Of a stretch of 64,000 nt of DNA, positions 26,691 to 35,765 are shown in pieces. The DNA lies in assembly GCF_039830135.1 (NCBI RefSeq), contig NZ_CP156081.1:792001-856000 (forward strand), given 5' to 3'. How positions within the stretch are numbered: the first letter of the stretch is position 1; each line of letters begins with the position of its first letter. Source of the DNA: Defluviimonas sp. SAOS-178_SWC. GTDB taxonomy: Bacteria > Pseudomonadota > Alphaproteobacteria > Rhodobacterales > Rhodobacteraceae. Position numbers and translations under genes: made by a program. The notes under the pieces were generated by a model. The model was not told the DNA's origin. It did not search any database and saw only the letters and a program-made list of their open reading frames with translations.

Positions 26691-27857
26691 TCAGAGCCTG
26701 CCCAAAAGCGCCCGCGTCGGCCAGGCATCGGCCGGAAGGCCGAGACGCGCTTGTTCCTTCTGCACCGCTTCCCGCGTCTTTTCGCCGAGGATGCCGTCGA
26801 TCGCCCCAACGTCATGCCCGCGCGCCGCGAGCGCCTTCTGCAGGCTCTTCATTTCGCCATCGGTGAGGCCAGGCTCGGGATTGCCCGGATCGTAGACCGG
26901 CGTGCCTTCGAGCCGCGTCGCGAAATAGGCGGCGGTCGTGACGTAGACGAAACTCTTGTTCCATTCGAAATAGACGCGGAAATTCGGGTAGGCGATGAAG
27001 GCCGGACCCTTTCGCCCCATCGGCAGGAGGATCGCCCCCCTGAGCCCGGCCGCCAGAGGCGCCGACCGTCCCTTGACACCCATCCGTGCCCAATCGGACA
27101 CCGGCAATTCGTGGTTGAGCCCGGTCTTCGACCAGTCGAGTCCCTCCGGCACCACGACTTCCTGCAACCACGGTTCTCCTGCCTGCCAGCCGAGCCCCTT
27201 CAGCATTTTCGCCCCTGACATGAGCGCGTCGGGTGCGGAGGTCTTGAGCGAGACATGCCCGTCGCCGTCCCCGTCGACGCCGTTCCTCAGGATGTCGTCA
27301 GGCAGCATCTGGACCATGCCGATCTCGCCCGCCCATGCACCCTTTGTCCGTGCCGGGTCGAAATCGCCACGCGCGTAAAGCTCCAGCGCCGCGAAGATCT
27401 GCGGACGGAAGAGGTCCGGCCGGCGGCAGTCGTGGGCGAGCGTGACAAGCGCGTTCAGCGTGTTGAAATCGCCTTGCACCGCGCCGTAATCGGTCTCCAG
27501 CGCCCAGAATGCCAGCAGCACGCCGGGCGAGACGCCATAATCGCGCGCGATCTTCTGGAAGGTGCTTGCGTATTCCTTTGCCTTGCGCTGACCGTTCTGC
27601 ATCCGGTTGGCACTGATCACGGCGCGGGAAAACTCGATGAAACTCTTGCGGAAAACACCCTGCGCCCGGTCGGCCTTGAGCACCTTCGGATCCTGTCGCG
27701 CATCTGCGAAGAAGCGCTCGACCCGGTCCGCAGGATGGCCCCCGGCCCGGGCCTCGGCCTTCAGGCCGGCGACGAAATCGGCGAAATTGCCGCCGCAAGA
27801 CGCGAAAGCCGCATGAGGGGCGAGGCTGAGGGCGAGGATGGCGGTCAGGTGCCGCAT
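26691..27857 (-). CDS. MltB-type lytic murein transglycosylase with C-terminal peptidoglycan-binding domain
   Basis: A 388-residue periplasmic enzyme with a signal peptide (AILALSLAPHAAFAS). The SLT_2/MltB catalytic domain carries the catalytic Glu in FWALETDYGAVQG, and later GEIGMVQMLPDDILRNGVDGDGDG. Residues about 325-388 form a PG_binding_1 domain (GEMKSLQKALAARGHDVGAIDG, written here in part). The usual MltB motif GAMGQTQFMPS is replaced by GEIGMVQMLPDD, as in the alphaproteobacterial subfamily. It is convergent with the small peptide frame and divergent from the receiver gene. Confidence 0.9.
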   Translation of the reverse strand: MRHLTAILALSLAPHAAFASCGGNFADFVAGLKAEARAGGHPADRVERFFADARQDPKVLKADRAQGVFRKSFIEFSRAVISANRMQNGQRKAKEYASTFQKIARDYGVSPGVLLAFWALETDYGAVQGDFNTLNALVTLAHDCRRPDLFRPQIFAALELYARGDFDPARTKGAWAGEIGMVQMLPDDILRNGVDGDGDGHVSLKTSAPDALMSGAKMLKGLGWQAGEPWLQEVVVPEGLDWSKTGLNHELPVSDWARMGVKGRSAPLAAGLRGAILLPMGRKGPAFIAYPNFRVYFEWNKSFVYVTTAAYFATRLEGTPVYDPGNPEPGLTDGEMKSLQKALAARGHDVGAIDGILGEKTREAVQKEQARLGLPADAWPTRALLGRL

Positions 27858-27939
27858 GTCGGTCTCCGGTCATTCGGGCCCGGGCCGGATCGATCGCGGG
27901 CCGGCGCAGCGGGCATTTTCCCGCGGGTCTTGGCGGGTA

Positions 27940-27954
27940 TTAACAATTGCTTAA
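27940..27954. promoter_or_regulatory. CtrA-type box upstream of the receiver gene
   Basis: TTAA-N7-TTAA is present exactly (TTAACAATTGCTTAA). This is the consensus for the alphaproteobacterial master regulator CtrA. It lies in an AT-rich patch 76 bp before the receiver gene start and 83 bp before the divergent transglycosylase gene. It also sits inside a dyad with arms AACAAT and ATTGTT (27942-27962). One 8-base fixed match can arise by chance, but it is rarer in high-GC DNA. Confidence 0.45.
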
Positions 27955-28029
27955 GCATTGTTGACGATTCTCTAACAAAACAACAAGAAGTGTAGAACCG
28001 TAGGTTTCACGCCGCTTCCGGGAGTTAAC

Positions 28030-28392
28030 ATGCGTGTTCTGATCGTTGAGAGTGACGCGAACCTCGGTTGGCTGTGGAAACGTCACCTCGAGAGGTTCTC
28101 GGCCAGCGTGCATCTTGTCTCGGGACAGGAGGACGCGGTCGCGTTTCTCGAACGTGAGGCGGTCGAGGTCATCGTGCTCGACCTGATCCTCGGCGAAGGC
28201 AGCGCGATCGCGGTGGCCGACTACGCGAGTTACCGGCATCCGCAGGCGAAGGTCATCTTCGTCACCAACACGACCTTCTTTTCGGATGGTTCGATCTTTC
28301 AGCACATCCCCAATGCCTGCGCGTTCCTGCCCTCTCGGATGCCCCCGGAGGACCTGGCGGCCGTGGTGGAACATTACGGTACGGCGACTTGA
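28030..28392 (+). CDS. Receiver-only response-regulator-like protein
   Basis: A 120-residue stand-alone receiver fold. It has the acidic pair E7/D9 (VESD), the phospho-acceptor Asp51 in IVLDLILGEG, and the switch Thr79 in VIFVTNTT. The conserved Lys near the end (normally KP) is replaced: the sequence reads AFLPSRMPPEDL. Phosphorylation chemistry may therefore be altered. There is no output domain, so it would act by protein contact, as CheY or DivK do. The ATG follows GGGAG. A CtrA-like box lies upstream. No histidine kinase is adjacent. Confidence 0.72.
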   Translation: MRVLIVESDANLGWLWKRHLERFSASVHLVSGQEDAVAFLEREAVEVIVLDLILGEGSAIAVADYASYRHPQAKVIFVTNTTFFSDGSIFQHIPNACAFLPSRMPPEDLAAVVEHYGTAT

Positions 28393-28532
28393 GCCGGCGG
28401 CCGGCATTGTTGCAGATCGGCGCATAGAGTGACATTCCGGGAACGGATTGGGCATGGATGCATTTCAATCCAAAAGGTTAACTTGATTTTCGCCATGATC
28501 GGCTCATGCTTTGATCGGGGGGAAGTGGTGCG

Positions 28533-28883
28533 ATGTCTGAGTATTTGCCGAAGGAAGTGCGCGCGGGGCTGGAAGAGGCGCGCAAACGCGATCTGAAACG
28601 CCGCTCGCGGCTTCGGGTGATCGCGGGGGATGAGGTTTATCCGATCCTGCGCTTCTGGGAGACGGGTTTCGCGCTCGATGCCGATCAGGTTCAGCATTTG
28701 CGCGGGCTCGTCGATATCTACGACGGAACGCGGCATCTCTATCAGTCGCTAATCGTCGCGTCCGGCATCGAAGAGGGCGAACTGATCTGCACGATGAAGC
28801 GGTCGACCATGGCGCATGACAAGGTTCCGCTCGACTACGTGCGCGACGACAACGCGCCGGTGGGCTATCTGCCGCGCGATTGA
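28533..28883 (+). CDS. Conserved-looking hypothetical protein, 116 residues
   Basis: I do not recognise a named family. The protein is soluble, with a charged N-terminal helix (LPKEVRAGLEEARKRDLKRRS), a beta-like middle (RLRVIAGDEVYPILRFWETG), then ALDADQVQHLRGLVDIYDG and LYQSLIVASGIEEGELICTM, which suggest a compact alpha/beta domain. It has a good ribosome binding site (GGGGGGAAG) and normal codon use, so it is very likely a real gene. It lies 140 bp after the receiver gene in the same direction. A functional link is not demonstrated. Confidence 0.68.
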   Translation: MSEYLPKEVRAGLEEARKRDLKRRSRLRVIAGDEVYPILRFWETGFALDADQVQHLRGLVDIYDGTRHLYQSLIVASGIEEGELICTMKRSTMAHDKVPLDYVRDDNAPVGYLPRD

Positions 28884-28999
28884 CCGGCCGGGCGGTTGCC
28901 GCGCCAGGTTGAGAATCGTTGCCTTCCGGGCGCGATGCTGACCACCCCGGTCGCCGGTGATCGGCCGGATAGAACACCCTAAACAGAGTGTCGACGACC

Positions 29000-30172
29000 C
29001 TATTGCAGATCCGCGAAAGCCTTTTGCAGACGCTCGACCGCCTCGGTCACGCGCGCCCGCGACGTCGCGAGCGTGAAGCGCAGGAAGGTTTCGCCGCCCG
29101 TGCCGAATTGCGGACCGGGGGCTGCAGCAATCCGCGCGATATCGCGTGTCCGGGCGTTGATTTCAGCGGCATCCATGCCGGTGCCCGAGAAATCCACCCA
29201 AGCCAGATAGGTGGAGTCCAGCGGAAGCGATCTTACGCCGGGTATGGCATTGACGCCTGAGTCGAAAATCTGCCGGACGGCGTCGAGATGCGCGATCTGC
29301 GCATCGACCCAGGCCGCACCTTCCGGGGAATAGGCGGCGGTCACCATCTTCAGCCCCAGACCGTTCGCCCCAAAGTCGAGCGACCGGAGGCGTGTCGCCA
29401 TGTCTCGGCGCAATGCGGGATCGGCGATGATCAAGTTGCCGGTTCTCTGCCCCGCGATGTTGAAGGTCTTCGACGCGGCCGTGGCGTTCACCAGACGGTC
29501 GCGCGCCTCGGGGGCGGCGACGGCCATCGGCACGAAACGGTGGCCGGGAAAGATCAGGTCGTGATGCACCTCGTCGGAGACCAGAATCAGCCCGTTGCGC
29601 GCGGCGAACTCCGCGACGGCGCGCAGTTCCTCGACCGACCAGATACGACCGGACGGGTTCTGCGGAGAGCACCAGATCAGGATCTTCTCCGCCCCGGTCA
29701 GGCGGCTCTGGGCATCGTCGAGGTCAAGCTCATAGCGGTCGCCCACCCTTGCGAGGGGGCATTCCGTCACGACGCGGCCGGCCGCCGTGATCTTGCGCGC
29801 GAATTCGTGATAGACCGGCGAAAAGACCACGACGGCGTCGCCGGGATCGCTCCAGACGTCGATGCATAGGGCAATGGCATTTCCCAGGCCCTGCGTGGTC
29901 AGAATCCATTCAGGGTCGATCTGCCAATCGTGCCGGGACTTCATCCACCAGCAGATTGACTCATGATAGGGACCGTAATCGGCGAAATAGCCGAAGACCC
30001 CCTGCTCGGCAGCCTCGCGCACCACGTCCCTGACGCAAGGCGCGGTGGCGTAGTCGGAGTCCGCCGTCCACATGGCGAGGCCATCTTTCGGCGAGACCCC
30101 GAAGAGCTTTTCCATCAAGTCCCACTTCGACGAGTGGGTGCCGCGGCGGTCGATAAGGTCGTCAAAGCTCAT
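29000..30172 (-). CDS. MalY/PatB-family aminotransferase (cystathionine beta-lyase type)
   Basis: A PLP-dependent C-S lyase-like enzyme that would split cystathionine or related thioethers into homocysteine or thiol, pyruvate and ammonia. The ATG at 30172 follows GGGAGG and gives 390 residues. The N-terminus FDDLIDRRGTHSSKWD and DGLAMWTADSDY are typical of PatB/MalY. The PLP Asp is in SDEVHHDLIFPG and the Schiff-base Lys in AASKTFNIAGQ. An upstream in-frame extension is antisense to def and not part of the protein. MalY-like proteins can also have regulatory roles. Confidence 0.88.
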   Translation of the reverse strand: MSFDDLIDRRGTHSSKWDLMEKLFGVSPKDGLAMWTADSDYATAPCVRDVVREAAEQGVFGYFADYGPYHESICWWMKSRHDWQIDPEWILTTQGLGNAIALCIDVWSDPGDAVVVFSPVYHEFARKITAAGRVVTECPLARVGDRYELDLDDAQSRLTGAEKILIWCSPQNPSGRIWSVEELRAVAEFAARNGLILVSDEVHHDLIFPGHRFVPMAVAAPEARDRLVNATAASKTFNIAGQRTGNLIIADPALRRDMATRLRSLDFGANGLGLKMVTAAYSPEGAAWVDAQIAHLDAVRQIFDSGVNAIPGVRSLPLDSTYLAWVDFSGTGMDAAEINARTRDIARIAAAPGPQFGTGGETFLRFTLATSRARVTEAVERLQKAFADLQ

Positions 30173-30274
30173 GGTGCCTCCCGAATTCACCGCGAACGTA
30201 TATAGCTTTACGGCAGGCGCAAGTCCGGTCGGCGGGGCATTGCGTCGCGTCGGCCCATCGCCTAAATCACCCGC

Positions 30275-30796
30275 ATGACGCTCCGCCAGATCCTGATCCA
30301 TCCCGACCCGCGCCTGAAGAAGCGCTGCGATCCCGTGACCGAGATCACGAAGGAACTGCGCGTGGCCGCCGGGGACATGCTCGAAACCATGTACGACGCA
30401 CCCGGCGTCGGCCTCGCCGGACCGCAGGTCGGGTTGATGAGCCGCATTCTGGTGATGGATTGCGTGAAGGATCCCGAGGCCGCCCCCCGGCCGATGGTGC
30501 TTCTGAACCCCGAGGTGACCTGGGCCTCGGAGGCGACCAATGTCTACGAGGAAGGCTGCCTCTCGATCCCGGAGCAATATGCCGATGTGACGCGGCCTGC
30601 GGAGGTGAAGGTACGCTGGATCGACCTCGACGGGGTCACGCAGGAGGAGCATTTCGCCGGTCTCTGGGCGACTTGCGTGCAGCACGAGATCGACCACCTG
30701 AACGGCAAGCTCTTCATCGACTATCTGACACCGCTCAAACGTCAGCTCATCACCCGCAGGATGACCAAGCTGAAGCGCGAACGGGCGCGTCTGTGA
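30275..30796 (+). CDS. def: Peptide deformylase
   Basis: Def removes the formyl group from nascent N-formyl-methionine. The 173-residue enzyme has all three motifs: GVGLAGPQVG (residues 44-53; the usual second Ala is Gly49), EEGCLSIP with metal ligand Cys95, and QHEIDHLNGK with His137, Glu138 and His141. It is first in an operon with a degenerate paralogue (4-base GTGA overlap) and then fmt, so the formylation and deformylation genes sit together. It diverges from the PatB gene. Confidence 0.95.
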   Translation: MTLRQILIHPDPRLKKRCDPVTEITKELRVAAGDMLETMYDAPGVGLAGPQVGLMSRILVMDCVKDPEAAPRPMVLLNPEVTWASEATNVYEEGCLSIPEQYADVTRPAEVKVRWIDLDGVTQEEHFAGLWATCVQHEIDHLNGKLFIDYLTPLKRQLITRRMTKLKRERARL

Positions 30797-31296
30797 CGGT
30801 CCGCCCCTTCGTTCCCTATCCCGACAAGCGCCTGAGAACCCCGGCCGAGCCGGTGGCCGCGGTCACCGAGACGGTGCGCATGGTCTGGGACGACATGGTG
30901 GAGACGATGGACGCGATGCCGGGCTATGGGCTCGCCGCGCCGCAGATCGGGATCGGCTTGCGCCTTGCCGTCGTCGACTGCTCCGACAAGCGCGGGCAAG
31001 CGGTGAAGATGGCGAACCCGGAGGTTCTGCACGCCTCGATCCAGATGCGCCGGCATGAGGAAGCGAGCCCCAACCTGCCCGGCGTCTCGGCCACGATCGA
31101 ACGGCCCCGCGCGGTGACGGTGCGGTTTCTGAACGAGGCGGGCGTGGTGGAAGACCGGGATTTCGTCGGGCTCTGGGCGACGAGCGTCCAGCATCAGATC
31201 GACCATCTGAACGGAAAGATGTATGTCGATCACCTCTCGCCGGTGCGCAGGAAGATGCTGGTGGCACGGGCGGAGAAGCTGCGCAAGCGCGGATAG
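30793..31296 (+). CDS. Peptide deformylase-like protein lacking catalytic residues
   Basis: A 167-residue Def paralogue starting at a GTG that overlaps the def stop. Motif 1 is intact (GYGLAAPQIG). Motif 2 reads EASPNLPG, where EGCLSLPG is expected, so the metal-binding Cys is Ser92. Motif 3 reads QHQIDHLNGK, so the catalytic Glu is Gln135, while both histidines remain. Metal binding and catalysis in the normal Def manner are therefore unlikely. The frame is intact and the fold appears conserved, so this is a maintained divergent paralogue rather than a decaying pseudogene. A regulatory, ribosome-binding or different catalytic role is possible. Confidence 0.88.
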   Translation: MTVRPFVPYPDKRLRTPAEPVAAVTETVRMVWDDMVETMDAMPGYGLAAPQIGIGLRLAVVDCSDKRGQAVKMANPEVLHASIQMRRHEEASPNLPGVSATIERPRAVTVRFLNEAGVVEDRDFVGLWATSVQHQIDHLNGKMYVDHLSPVRRKMLVARAEKLRKRG

Positions 31297-31300
31297 CGAC

Positions 31301-31362
31301 CGGGGGGCTGCGCGCCCCCCGGACCCCCCGCGGAGTATTTGCGCCAAGAAGAAGGACAAGGG
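31301..31362 (+). repeat. Intergenic hairpin element, copy 1 (before fmt)
   Basis: A GC hairpin (CGGGGGGC / GCCCCCCG, 31301-31321) is followed by a core at 31329-31355. In the core, CGC and GCG arms flank a loop containing GTATTT, followed by CCAAGAAGAAGG. The same core layout occurs near 45006 and, inverted, near 45381. The purine-rich tail provides the ribosome binding site of fmt. Confidence 0.6.
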
Positions 31363-32259
31363 ATGCGCGTGATCTTCATGGGGACGCCCGAGTTCTCGGT
31401 ACCGGCGCTGGACGCGGTGGCGGCGGAATATAATGTGGTCTGCGTCTACACCCAGCCGCCGCGCCCGGCGGGGCGCGGCAAGAAGGACCGGCCGAGCCCG
31501 GTTCAGGCGAGGGCGGAGGCGCTGGGCCTGCCCGTTCGCCATCCGGTCAGTCTCAGGACGCCCGAGGCGCAGGCGGAATTCGCCGCGCTCAAGGCAGACG
31601 TGGCGGTCGTGGTGGCCTACGGGCTGATCCTGCCGCAAGCCGTCCTCGATGCGCCGGCGAAAGGGTGTCTTAACATCCATGCCTCCCTTTTGCCGCGCTG
31701 GCGGGGGGCGGCGCCGATCCATCGGGCGATCATGGCCGGCGATGCCGAGACCGGCATCTGCATCATGCGGATGGAGGCGGGGCTCGATACCGGGCCGGTG
31801 CTGCTTTGCGCGCGGACCGCGATCGGGCCGGAGGAGACGATGGCCGACCTCCATGACCGGCTGGCGGCGATGGGCGCGCGTGCGATTGTCGATGCGCTGG
31901 CGCGACTCGACGGTCTCATCCCGGTGCCGCAGCCGGCAGAGGGCGTGACCTATGCCGCGAAGATCGACAAGGCCGAGGCGCGGATCGACTGGACGCGCCC
32001 GGCGGCAGAGGTCGACCGGCAGATCCGGGGGCTTTCACCGTTTCCGGGGGCATGGGCGGAGGTCGCGGGCGAGCGGGTGAAGCTCCTCCGCTCGCGCGTC
32101 GCATCGGGCGCGGGAATGCCGGGAAAGGTTCTGACCGGCTTCACCGTCGCTTGCGGCGCCGGCGCGGTCGAGATCACCGAGGCGCAGCGCGAGGGCAAGC
32201 GACCGATGCCGGCCTCCGAGGTTCTGCGCGGGCTCGAATTGCCGGGCCGACTCGGCTGA
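31363..32259 (+). CDS. fmt: Methionyl-tRNA formyltransferase
   Basis: Fmt formylates initiator Met-tRNA using 10-formyl-tetrahydrofolate. The ATG at 31363 sits behind ACAAGGG and gives 298 residues. The catalytic domain shows [38 protein letters not shown] (Asn and His of the active site) and an [14 protein letters not shown] segment ([12 protein letters not shown]). The C-terminal OB-like domain binds tRNA. It is third in def / def-like / fmt, separated from the second gene by a hairpin element that also supplies its ribosome binding site. Confidence 0.95.
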   Translation: MRVIFMGTPEFSVPALDAVAAEYNVVCVYTQPPRPAGRGKKDRPSPVQARAEALGLPVRHPVSLRTPEAQAEFAALKADVAVVVAYGLILPQAVLDAPAKGCLNIHASLLPRWRGAAPIHRAIMAGDAETGICIMRMEAGLDTGPVLLCARTAIGPEETMADLHDRLAAMGARAIVDALARLDGLIPVPQPAEGVTYAAKIDKAEARIDWTRPAAEVDRQIRGLSPFPGAWAEVAGERVKLLRSRVASGAGMPGKVLTGFTVACGAGAVEITEAQREGKRPMPASEVLRGLELPGRLG

Positions 32260-32317
32260 GCGTTTCCAAACCGGGCCCGCTCCCCCATATTGAGGGTGTA
32301 GGCATCAGGAGGCGGCC

Positions 32318-32560
32318 ATGGCGGTTCTCGCCCTCATCATCATCGGCGCGGCGGCGGGGTTCATTGCCACGCGGTTGATGAAGCTCGAAACCGATCTGAT
32401 TACCACGATCGCGATCGGGATACTTGGCGCGCTGGTGGGCGGGCTGGTCCTGCGCCTCCTTCTCGCGATCACCGGCTTCGCGGCGGGCTTCGTTGGAGCG
32501 GTCCTTGGAGCGATGGCGCTAATCTGGCTCTGGGAGAGGTACGGGCCGAAACGCCGTTAG
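32318..32560 (+). CDS. GlsB/YeaQ/YmgE-family small membrane protein
   Basis: An 80-residue, very hydrophobic protein with three membrane segments: ALIIIGAAAGFIATRLM, TIAIGILGALVGGLVLRL and AAGFVGAVLGAMALIWLW. The Gly-rich pattern matches the transglycosylase-associated (GlsB/YeaQ) family, often stress-linked but of unknown biochemistry. It ends 4 bases into the convergent TRIC gene. The ATG follows CAGGAGG. Confidence 0.75.
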   Translation: MAVLALIIIGAAAGFIATRLMKLETDLITTIAIGILGALVGGLVLRLLLAITGFAAGFVGAVLGAMALIWLWERYGPKRR

Positions 32561-33177
32561 GGGCGCGGCGGGCGAGACCGGTAGACCGGCAGGCGCCAGC
32601 CGAAGATCAGGCTTCCGGCCCTGAGGACGAAGGTTGCGAAAGCGCAGAGCGTGAGGGCCGCGCCGGTCGGCAGGACGGCGGACGCGACGAGTGCCGCGCC
32701 GGCGCCTGCGAAGGCAGCGGTGACGTAAAGCTCCCCCTGTTTCAGGACCAGCGGCACCTCGTTGCAGACAACGTCGCGCATCAGCCCGCCGAAGCAGCCC
32801 GTGGCGATCCCCATGATGAGCGTGACCGCCCAGTGCTGGCCGGACGCGAGCGCGACGCCCACTCCGGCGGGCACCGCGACCGCAAGCGCCAGAGCGTCGA
32901 GCCAGGTGAGAACGCGGAGCCGGCTTTCGAAAAGATGCGCGGTGAAGAAGACCAGCACCGCCGCCGCGACCGCCACCGCGATGAAGGCGGGTTCGGCCAC
33001 CCAGAAAACCGGGTTGCGGTCCAGAAGCACGTCGCGAAGCGTGCCGCCCCCAACGGCCGTCAGGCTTGCCACGAAGGCAAAACCGACGATGTCGAGCTGC
33101 GCACGGCTCGCCATCAGCGCGCCGGTCAGCGCGAAGACGAAGACCGAGGCGTAGTCGAGAAGCTCAAGCAGCGTCAT
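32557..33177 (-). CDS. TRIC-family cation channel / YadS-like membrane protein
   Basis: A 206-residue membrane protein of the UPF0126/TRIC family: two homologous halves of about three helices each, with the Gly-rich motifs [20 protein letters not shown] and [17 protein letters not shown]. The repeated GG-x-RD motif is the family hallmark. Prokaryotic members are described as potassium/sodium-permeable trimeric channels, and some are annotated as glycine transporters. The ATG at 33177 lies inside the 3' end of rnhA (14-base overlap), so the gene follows rnhA in one operon. Confidence 0.88.
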   Translation of the reverse strand: MTLLELLDYASVFVFALTGALMASRAQLDIVGFAFVASLTAVGGGTLRDVLLDRNPVFWVAEPAFIAVAVAAAVLVFFTAHLFESRLRVLTWLDALALAVAVPAGVGVALASGQHWAVTLIMGIATGCFGGLMRDVVCNEVPLVLKQGELYVTAAFAGAGAALVASAVLPTGAALTLCAFATFVLRAGSLIFGWRLPVYRSRPPRP

Positions 33178-33646
33178 CGGCGCGGGGCTTCTTCTTCGGC
33201 TTGAAGGGCGCCATGCCCGCCCGGGCCAGTTCGTCCGCGCGTTCGTTCTCGGGGTGGCCGGCATGGCCCTTGATCCATTCCCACCGCACCTTGTGGCCCG
33301 ACTGCGCGGCCTCGAGGCGCTGCCAGAGATCGACGTTCTTGACCGGCTTCCTGTCCGCCGTCCTCCAGCCATTGCGCTTCCAGCCGTGAATCCATGTGGA
33401 GACGCCGTTCTTCACATAGGCGCTGTCGGTGACGACGGTGATCGCGCTGTCGCGCTTCAACGCTTCCAGCGCCGAGATTGCCGCCAGAAGCTCCATCCGG
33501 TTGTTCGTCGTCTCGACCTCACCCCCGTTCATCTCGCGGGTCTTGACGACCTCGTCGCCATTGCGGGCGATCATCAGGACGCCCCAGCCGCCCGGGCCGG
33601 GATTGCCGGAGCAGGCTCCGTCGGTATAGGCGAATAGCTCGGGCAT
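33164..33646 (-). CDS. rnhA: Ribonuclease HI
   Basis: RNase HI cuts RNA in RNA-DNA hybrids, such as R-loops and primers. The 160-residue enzyme shows the catalytic acids in [27 protein letters not shown] and [11 protein letters not shown], plus the basic handle [12 protein letters not shown] and the His/Asp region [16 protein letters not shown]. It follows the methyltransferase gene by 30 bp and overlaps the TRIC gene. The order ispH, methyltransferase, rnhA, TRIC suggests one leftward operon. Confidence 0.95.
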   Translation of the reverse strand: MPELFAYTDGACSGNPGPGGWGVLMIARNGDEVVKTREMNGGEVETTNNRMELLAAISALEALKRDSAITVVTDSAYVKNGVSTWIHGWKRNGWRTADRKPVKNVDLWQRLEAAQSGHKVRWEWIKGHAGHPENERADELARAGMAPFKPKKKPRADDAA

Positions 33647-33676
33647 CTGGTCTCCGCAGGCGGGCGTCAGCCCGGT

Positions 33677-34303
33677 CTAGGTGCCAGAGCCAGCGCGGTC
33701 AACCGCCGCGCAGGCGCGGGCGCGGAGGATCAGGAACGGATCGGACGTTCCGGCCAGCCCAACCTCCGTCCCCTCCGCCTCGAAGATAACGGTGAACCCT
33801 GCCGCTTCGAGCAGGCCCAGAAGTTCTTCGCGACCGACATAGGTATAAAAGCGGTCAAGCGCGTCGCGCGCCTCGCCGGTTCCGGTCTTCATGCCGATAT
33901 GGAAAAGCCCGCCGGCTTTCAGCGCCCGGTGCAATGCCGCGAGATGGCGCGGCAGGTCGGCTCGGGCCGCGTGGAGGAGCGAGAAATTCGCCCAGACGCC
34001 GTCATAGGCCCCGACCGCGTCAATATCGTCGAAAGTGCCGAGCCGGGCGCCGACCCCGTGACGCTGGTTGGCGAGTGCGACCATCGCGGGCGAGGCATCG
34101 ACCGGGTCGGGCACCATCCCGGCCGCGCGCAGGAACGCCGAGGCATTGGCCGGCCCGCAGCCGAGGTCGAGGACATGCGCGCCCTGCGGCAGCGCCTCGA
34201 CGAAGGCGCGAAGGTGTCGGTCGGGCTTCACGGTCCGGAAGCGGTCATCGTAATCCGGCGCCTTCGCGTCGTAGACGGCGATCGTGCGGGCATCCGCGCT
34301 CAC
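33677..34303 (-). CDS. Class I SAM-dependent methyltransferase
   Basis: A 208-residue methyltransferase from a GTG start at 34303 that overlaps the ispH stop (GTGA). The SAM-binding motif is [20 protein letters not shown] (motif I), with the acidic post-I residue in [31 protein letters not shown] follows as motif II/III. It resembles small UbiE/Tam-like enzymes. The substrate is unknown. Tight coupling to ispH may be packing only, since no known isoprenoid step needs it. Confidence 0.83.
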   Translation of the reverse strand: MSADARTIAVYDAKAPDYDDRFRTVKPDRHLRAFVEALPQGAHVLDLGCGPANASAFLRAAGMVPDPVDASPAMVALANQRHGVGARLGTFDDIDAVGAYDGVWANFSLLHAARADLPRHLAALHRALKAGGLFHIGMKTGTGEARDALDRFYTYVGREELLGLLEAAGFTVIFEAEGTEVGLAGTSDPFLILRARACAAVDRAGSGT

Positions 34304-35250
34304 GCCGGTTCCCTCAGGACGCGCGGCACCTTGAATTCGACATTCTCCAGGGCCGTCTCCACCAGTTCCAGCGTCACGTCGAACCGGGCGCGGAAGGCGT
34401 CGATCACCTCGTTCACGAGGATCTCGGGGGCCGAGGCGCCTGCGGTCACACCGACTGCCTTCGCGGCGCCGAGGGCGCGCCAGTCGATATCGTCCGCGCG
34501 CTGGACAAGCTGGGCATAGGCGCAGCCTGCCGCCTGCCCGACTTCCACCAGGCGTTTGGAGTTCGACGAATTCGGTGCTCCGATCACCAGGAGCGCGTCT
34601 ATCTTCGGGGCAACGGCCTTTACCGCCTCCTGACGGTTCGTCGTCGCGTAACAGATATCTTCCTTGTGCGGGCCGACGATGGCCGGAAAGCGCGCCTTGA
34701 GTGCCGCGACGATATCGGCGGTATCGTCCACCGACAGCGTGGTCTGGGTGATGAAGGCGAGCTTCGAGGGATCGCGCGGACTGATCTCCGCGACATCGGC
34801 GACCGTTTCGACCAGAAGCACCTCGCCCTCCGGCAATTGCCCCATCGTGCCGAGCGTTTCGGGGTGACCGGCATGGCCGATCATCACCATTTGCAGGCCG
34901 TTCTCGTGGTGCCTTTCGGCCTCGATATGCACCTTGGAGACCAACGGACAGGTCGCATCGACATAGACCATCTCGCGCCGCGCGGCCTCGGCCGGCACGG
35001 CCTTCGGCACACCGTGGGCCGAGAAGATCACCGGCCGGTCGGAGGGGCATTCGTCCAACTCCTCGACGAAGACGGCGCCCTTTTCGCGCAACCCGTCCAC
35101 CACGAACTTGTTGTGCACGATCTCGTGGCGGACATAGACCGGCGCCCCCCACTTCTGGATCGCCATCTCGACGATCTTGATCGCGCGGTCGACGCCGGCG
35201 CAGAAGCCGCGCGGGGCGGCGAGATAGAGGATGAGGCGGGGCCGATCCAT
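34300..35250 (-). CDS. ispH: 4-hydroxy-3-methylbut-2-enyl diphosphate reductase
   Basis: IspH (LytB) is the last enzyme of the MEP isoprenoid pathway, reducing HMBPP to IPP and DMAPP with a 4Fe-4S cluster. The ATG at 35250 follows AGGAGA, giving 316 residues. The three cluster cysteines lie in [10 protein letters not shown] (Cys17), [11 protein letters not shown] and [13 protein letters not shown]. The substrate-binding HGVPK and NSSNSKRL are present. It starts the leftward ispH-methyltransferase-rnhA-TRIC run. Confidence 0.95.
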   Translation of the reverse strand: MDRPRLILYLAAPRGFCAGVDRAIKIVEMAIQKWGAPVYVRHEIVHNKFVVDGLREKGAVFVEELDECPSDRPVIFSAHGVPKAVPAEAARREMVYVDATCPLVSKVHIEAERHHENGLQMVMIGHAGHPETLGTMGQLPEGEVLLVETVADVAEISPRDPSKLAFITQTTLSVDDTADIVAALKARFPAIVGPHKEDICYATTNRQEAVKAVAPKIDALLVIGAPNSSNSKRLVEVGQAAGCAYAQLVQRADDIDWRALGAAKAVGVTAGASAPEILVNEVIDAFRARFDVTLELVETALENVEFKVPRVLREPA

Positions 35251-35300
35251 CGCGTTCTCCTGTCTGCGTGGAATGCTGTAAGCCGTCGGGCCGCGGGCGT

Positions 35301-35741
35301 CTAGTCCCCGAGCAGGCCGGCCGTCACCCACGCCAGCGCGAGGTAGCGGCCGGTCTTGGCCAGCGCGACGAGGCCGAGAAAGAGCCAGGGCGGGGTGCGC
35401 ATCATTCCCGCTACCATCGTGAAAGCGTCGCCAAGCGGCGCCCAGCTGAGCAGCAGGGTCCAGACGCCGTAGCGGGCATACCAGACCTGCGCGCGCGCAA
35501 GCTGTGCCGGGCGAACCGGGAACCAGTGCCGGTCGCGGAAGCGCTCGACCCAGCGGCCGAGCGCGTAGTTCACCGCCGAGCCGAGTGTGTTGCCGACAGA
35601 CGCCACGGCTACGATCAGCGGCAGGCCGCTCAGCGCCCCGGCCTGAACCGCGACGAAGAAGACTTCGGATTGGAAGGGCAAGAGAGTGGCGGCGCCGAAC
35701 GCCGCCAAGAAGAGCCCGAGGAGCGACAGGGCCTCTGTCAT
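35301..35741 (-). CDS. YqaA-family (VTT/DedA-like) membrane protein
   Basis: A 146-residue inner-membrane protein with a re-entrant-helix VTT/SNARE-associated pattern. [15 protein letters not shown] is followed by [19 protein letters not shown] and then the [16 protein letters not shown] re-entrant segment. The length matches the short YqaA class rather than full DedA proteins of about 200 residues. Family members are linked to lipid scrambling/flipping and envelope homeostasis. That function is not established for YqaA. It lies 50 bp upstream of ispH in the same direction. Confidence 0.83.
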   Translation of the reverse strand: MTEALSLLGLFLAAFGAATLLPFQSEVFFVAVQAGALSGLPLIVAVASVGNTLGSAVNYALGRWVERFRDRHWFPVRPAQLARAQVWYARYGVWTLLLSWAPLGDAFTMVAGMMRTPPWLFLGLVALAKTGRYLALAWVTAGLLGD

Positions 35742-35765
35742 GCCGGCGCCGCGTTCACCTGTCGG

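Noticed and set aside
28541..28560. GAGTATTTGCC resembling the loop of the hairpin element
   Set aside because: It lies in the first codons of the 116-residue gene, has no pairing arms and no CAAG-GAAAGG tail, so it is coincidence.
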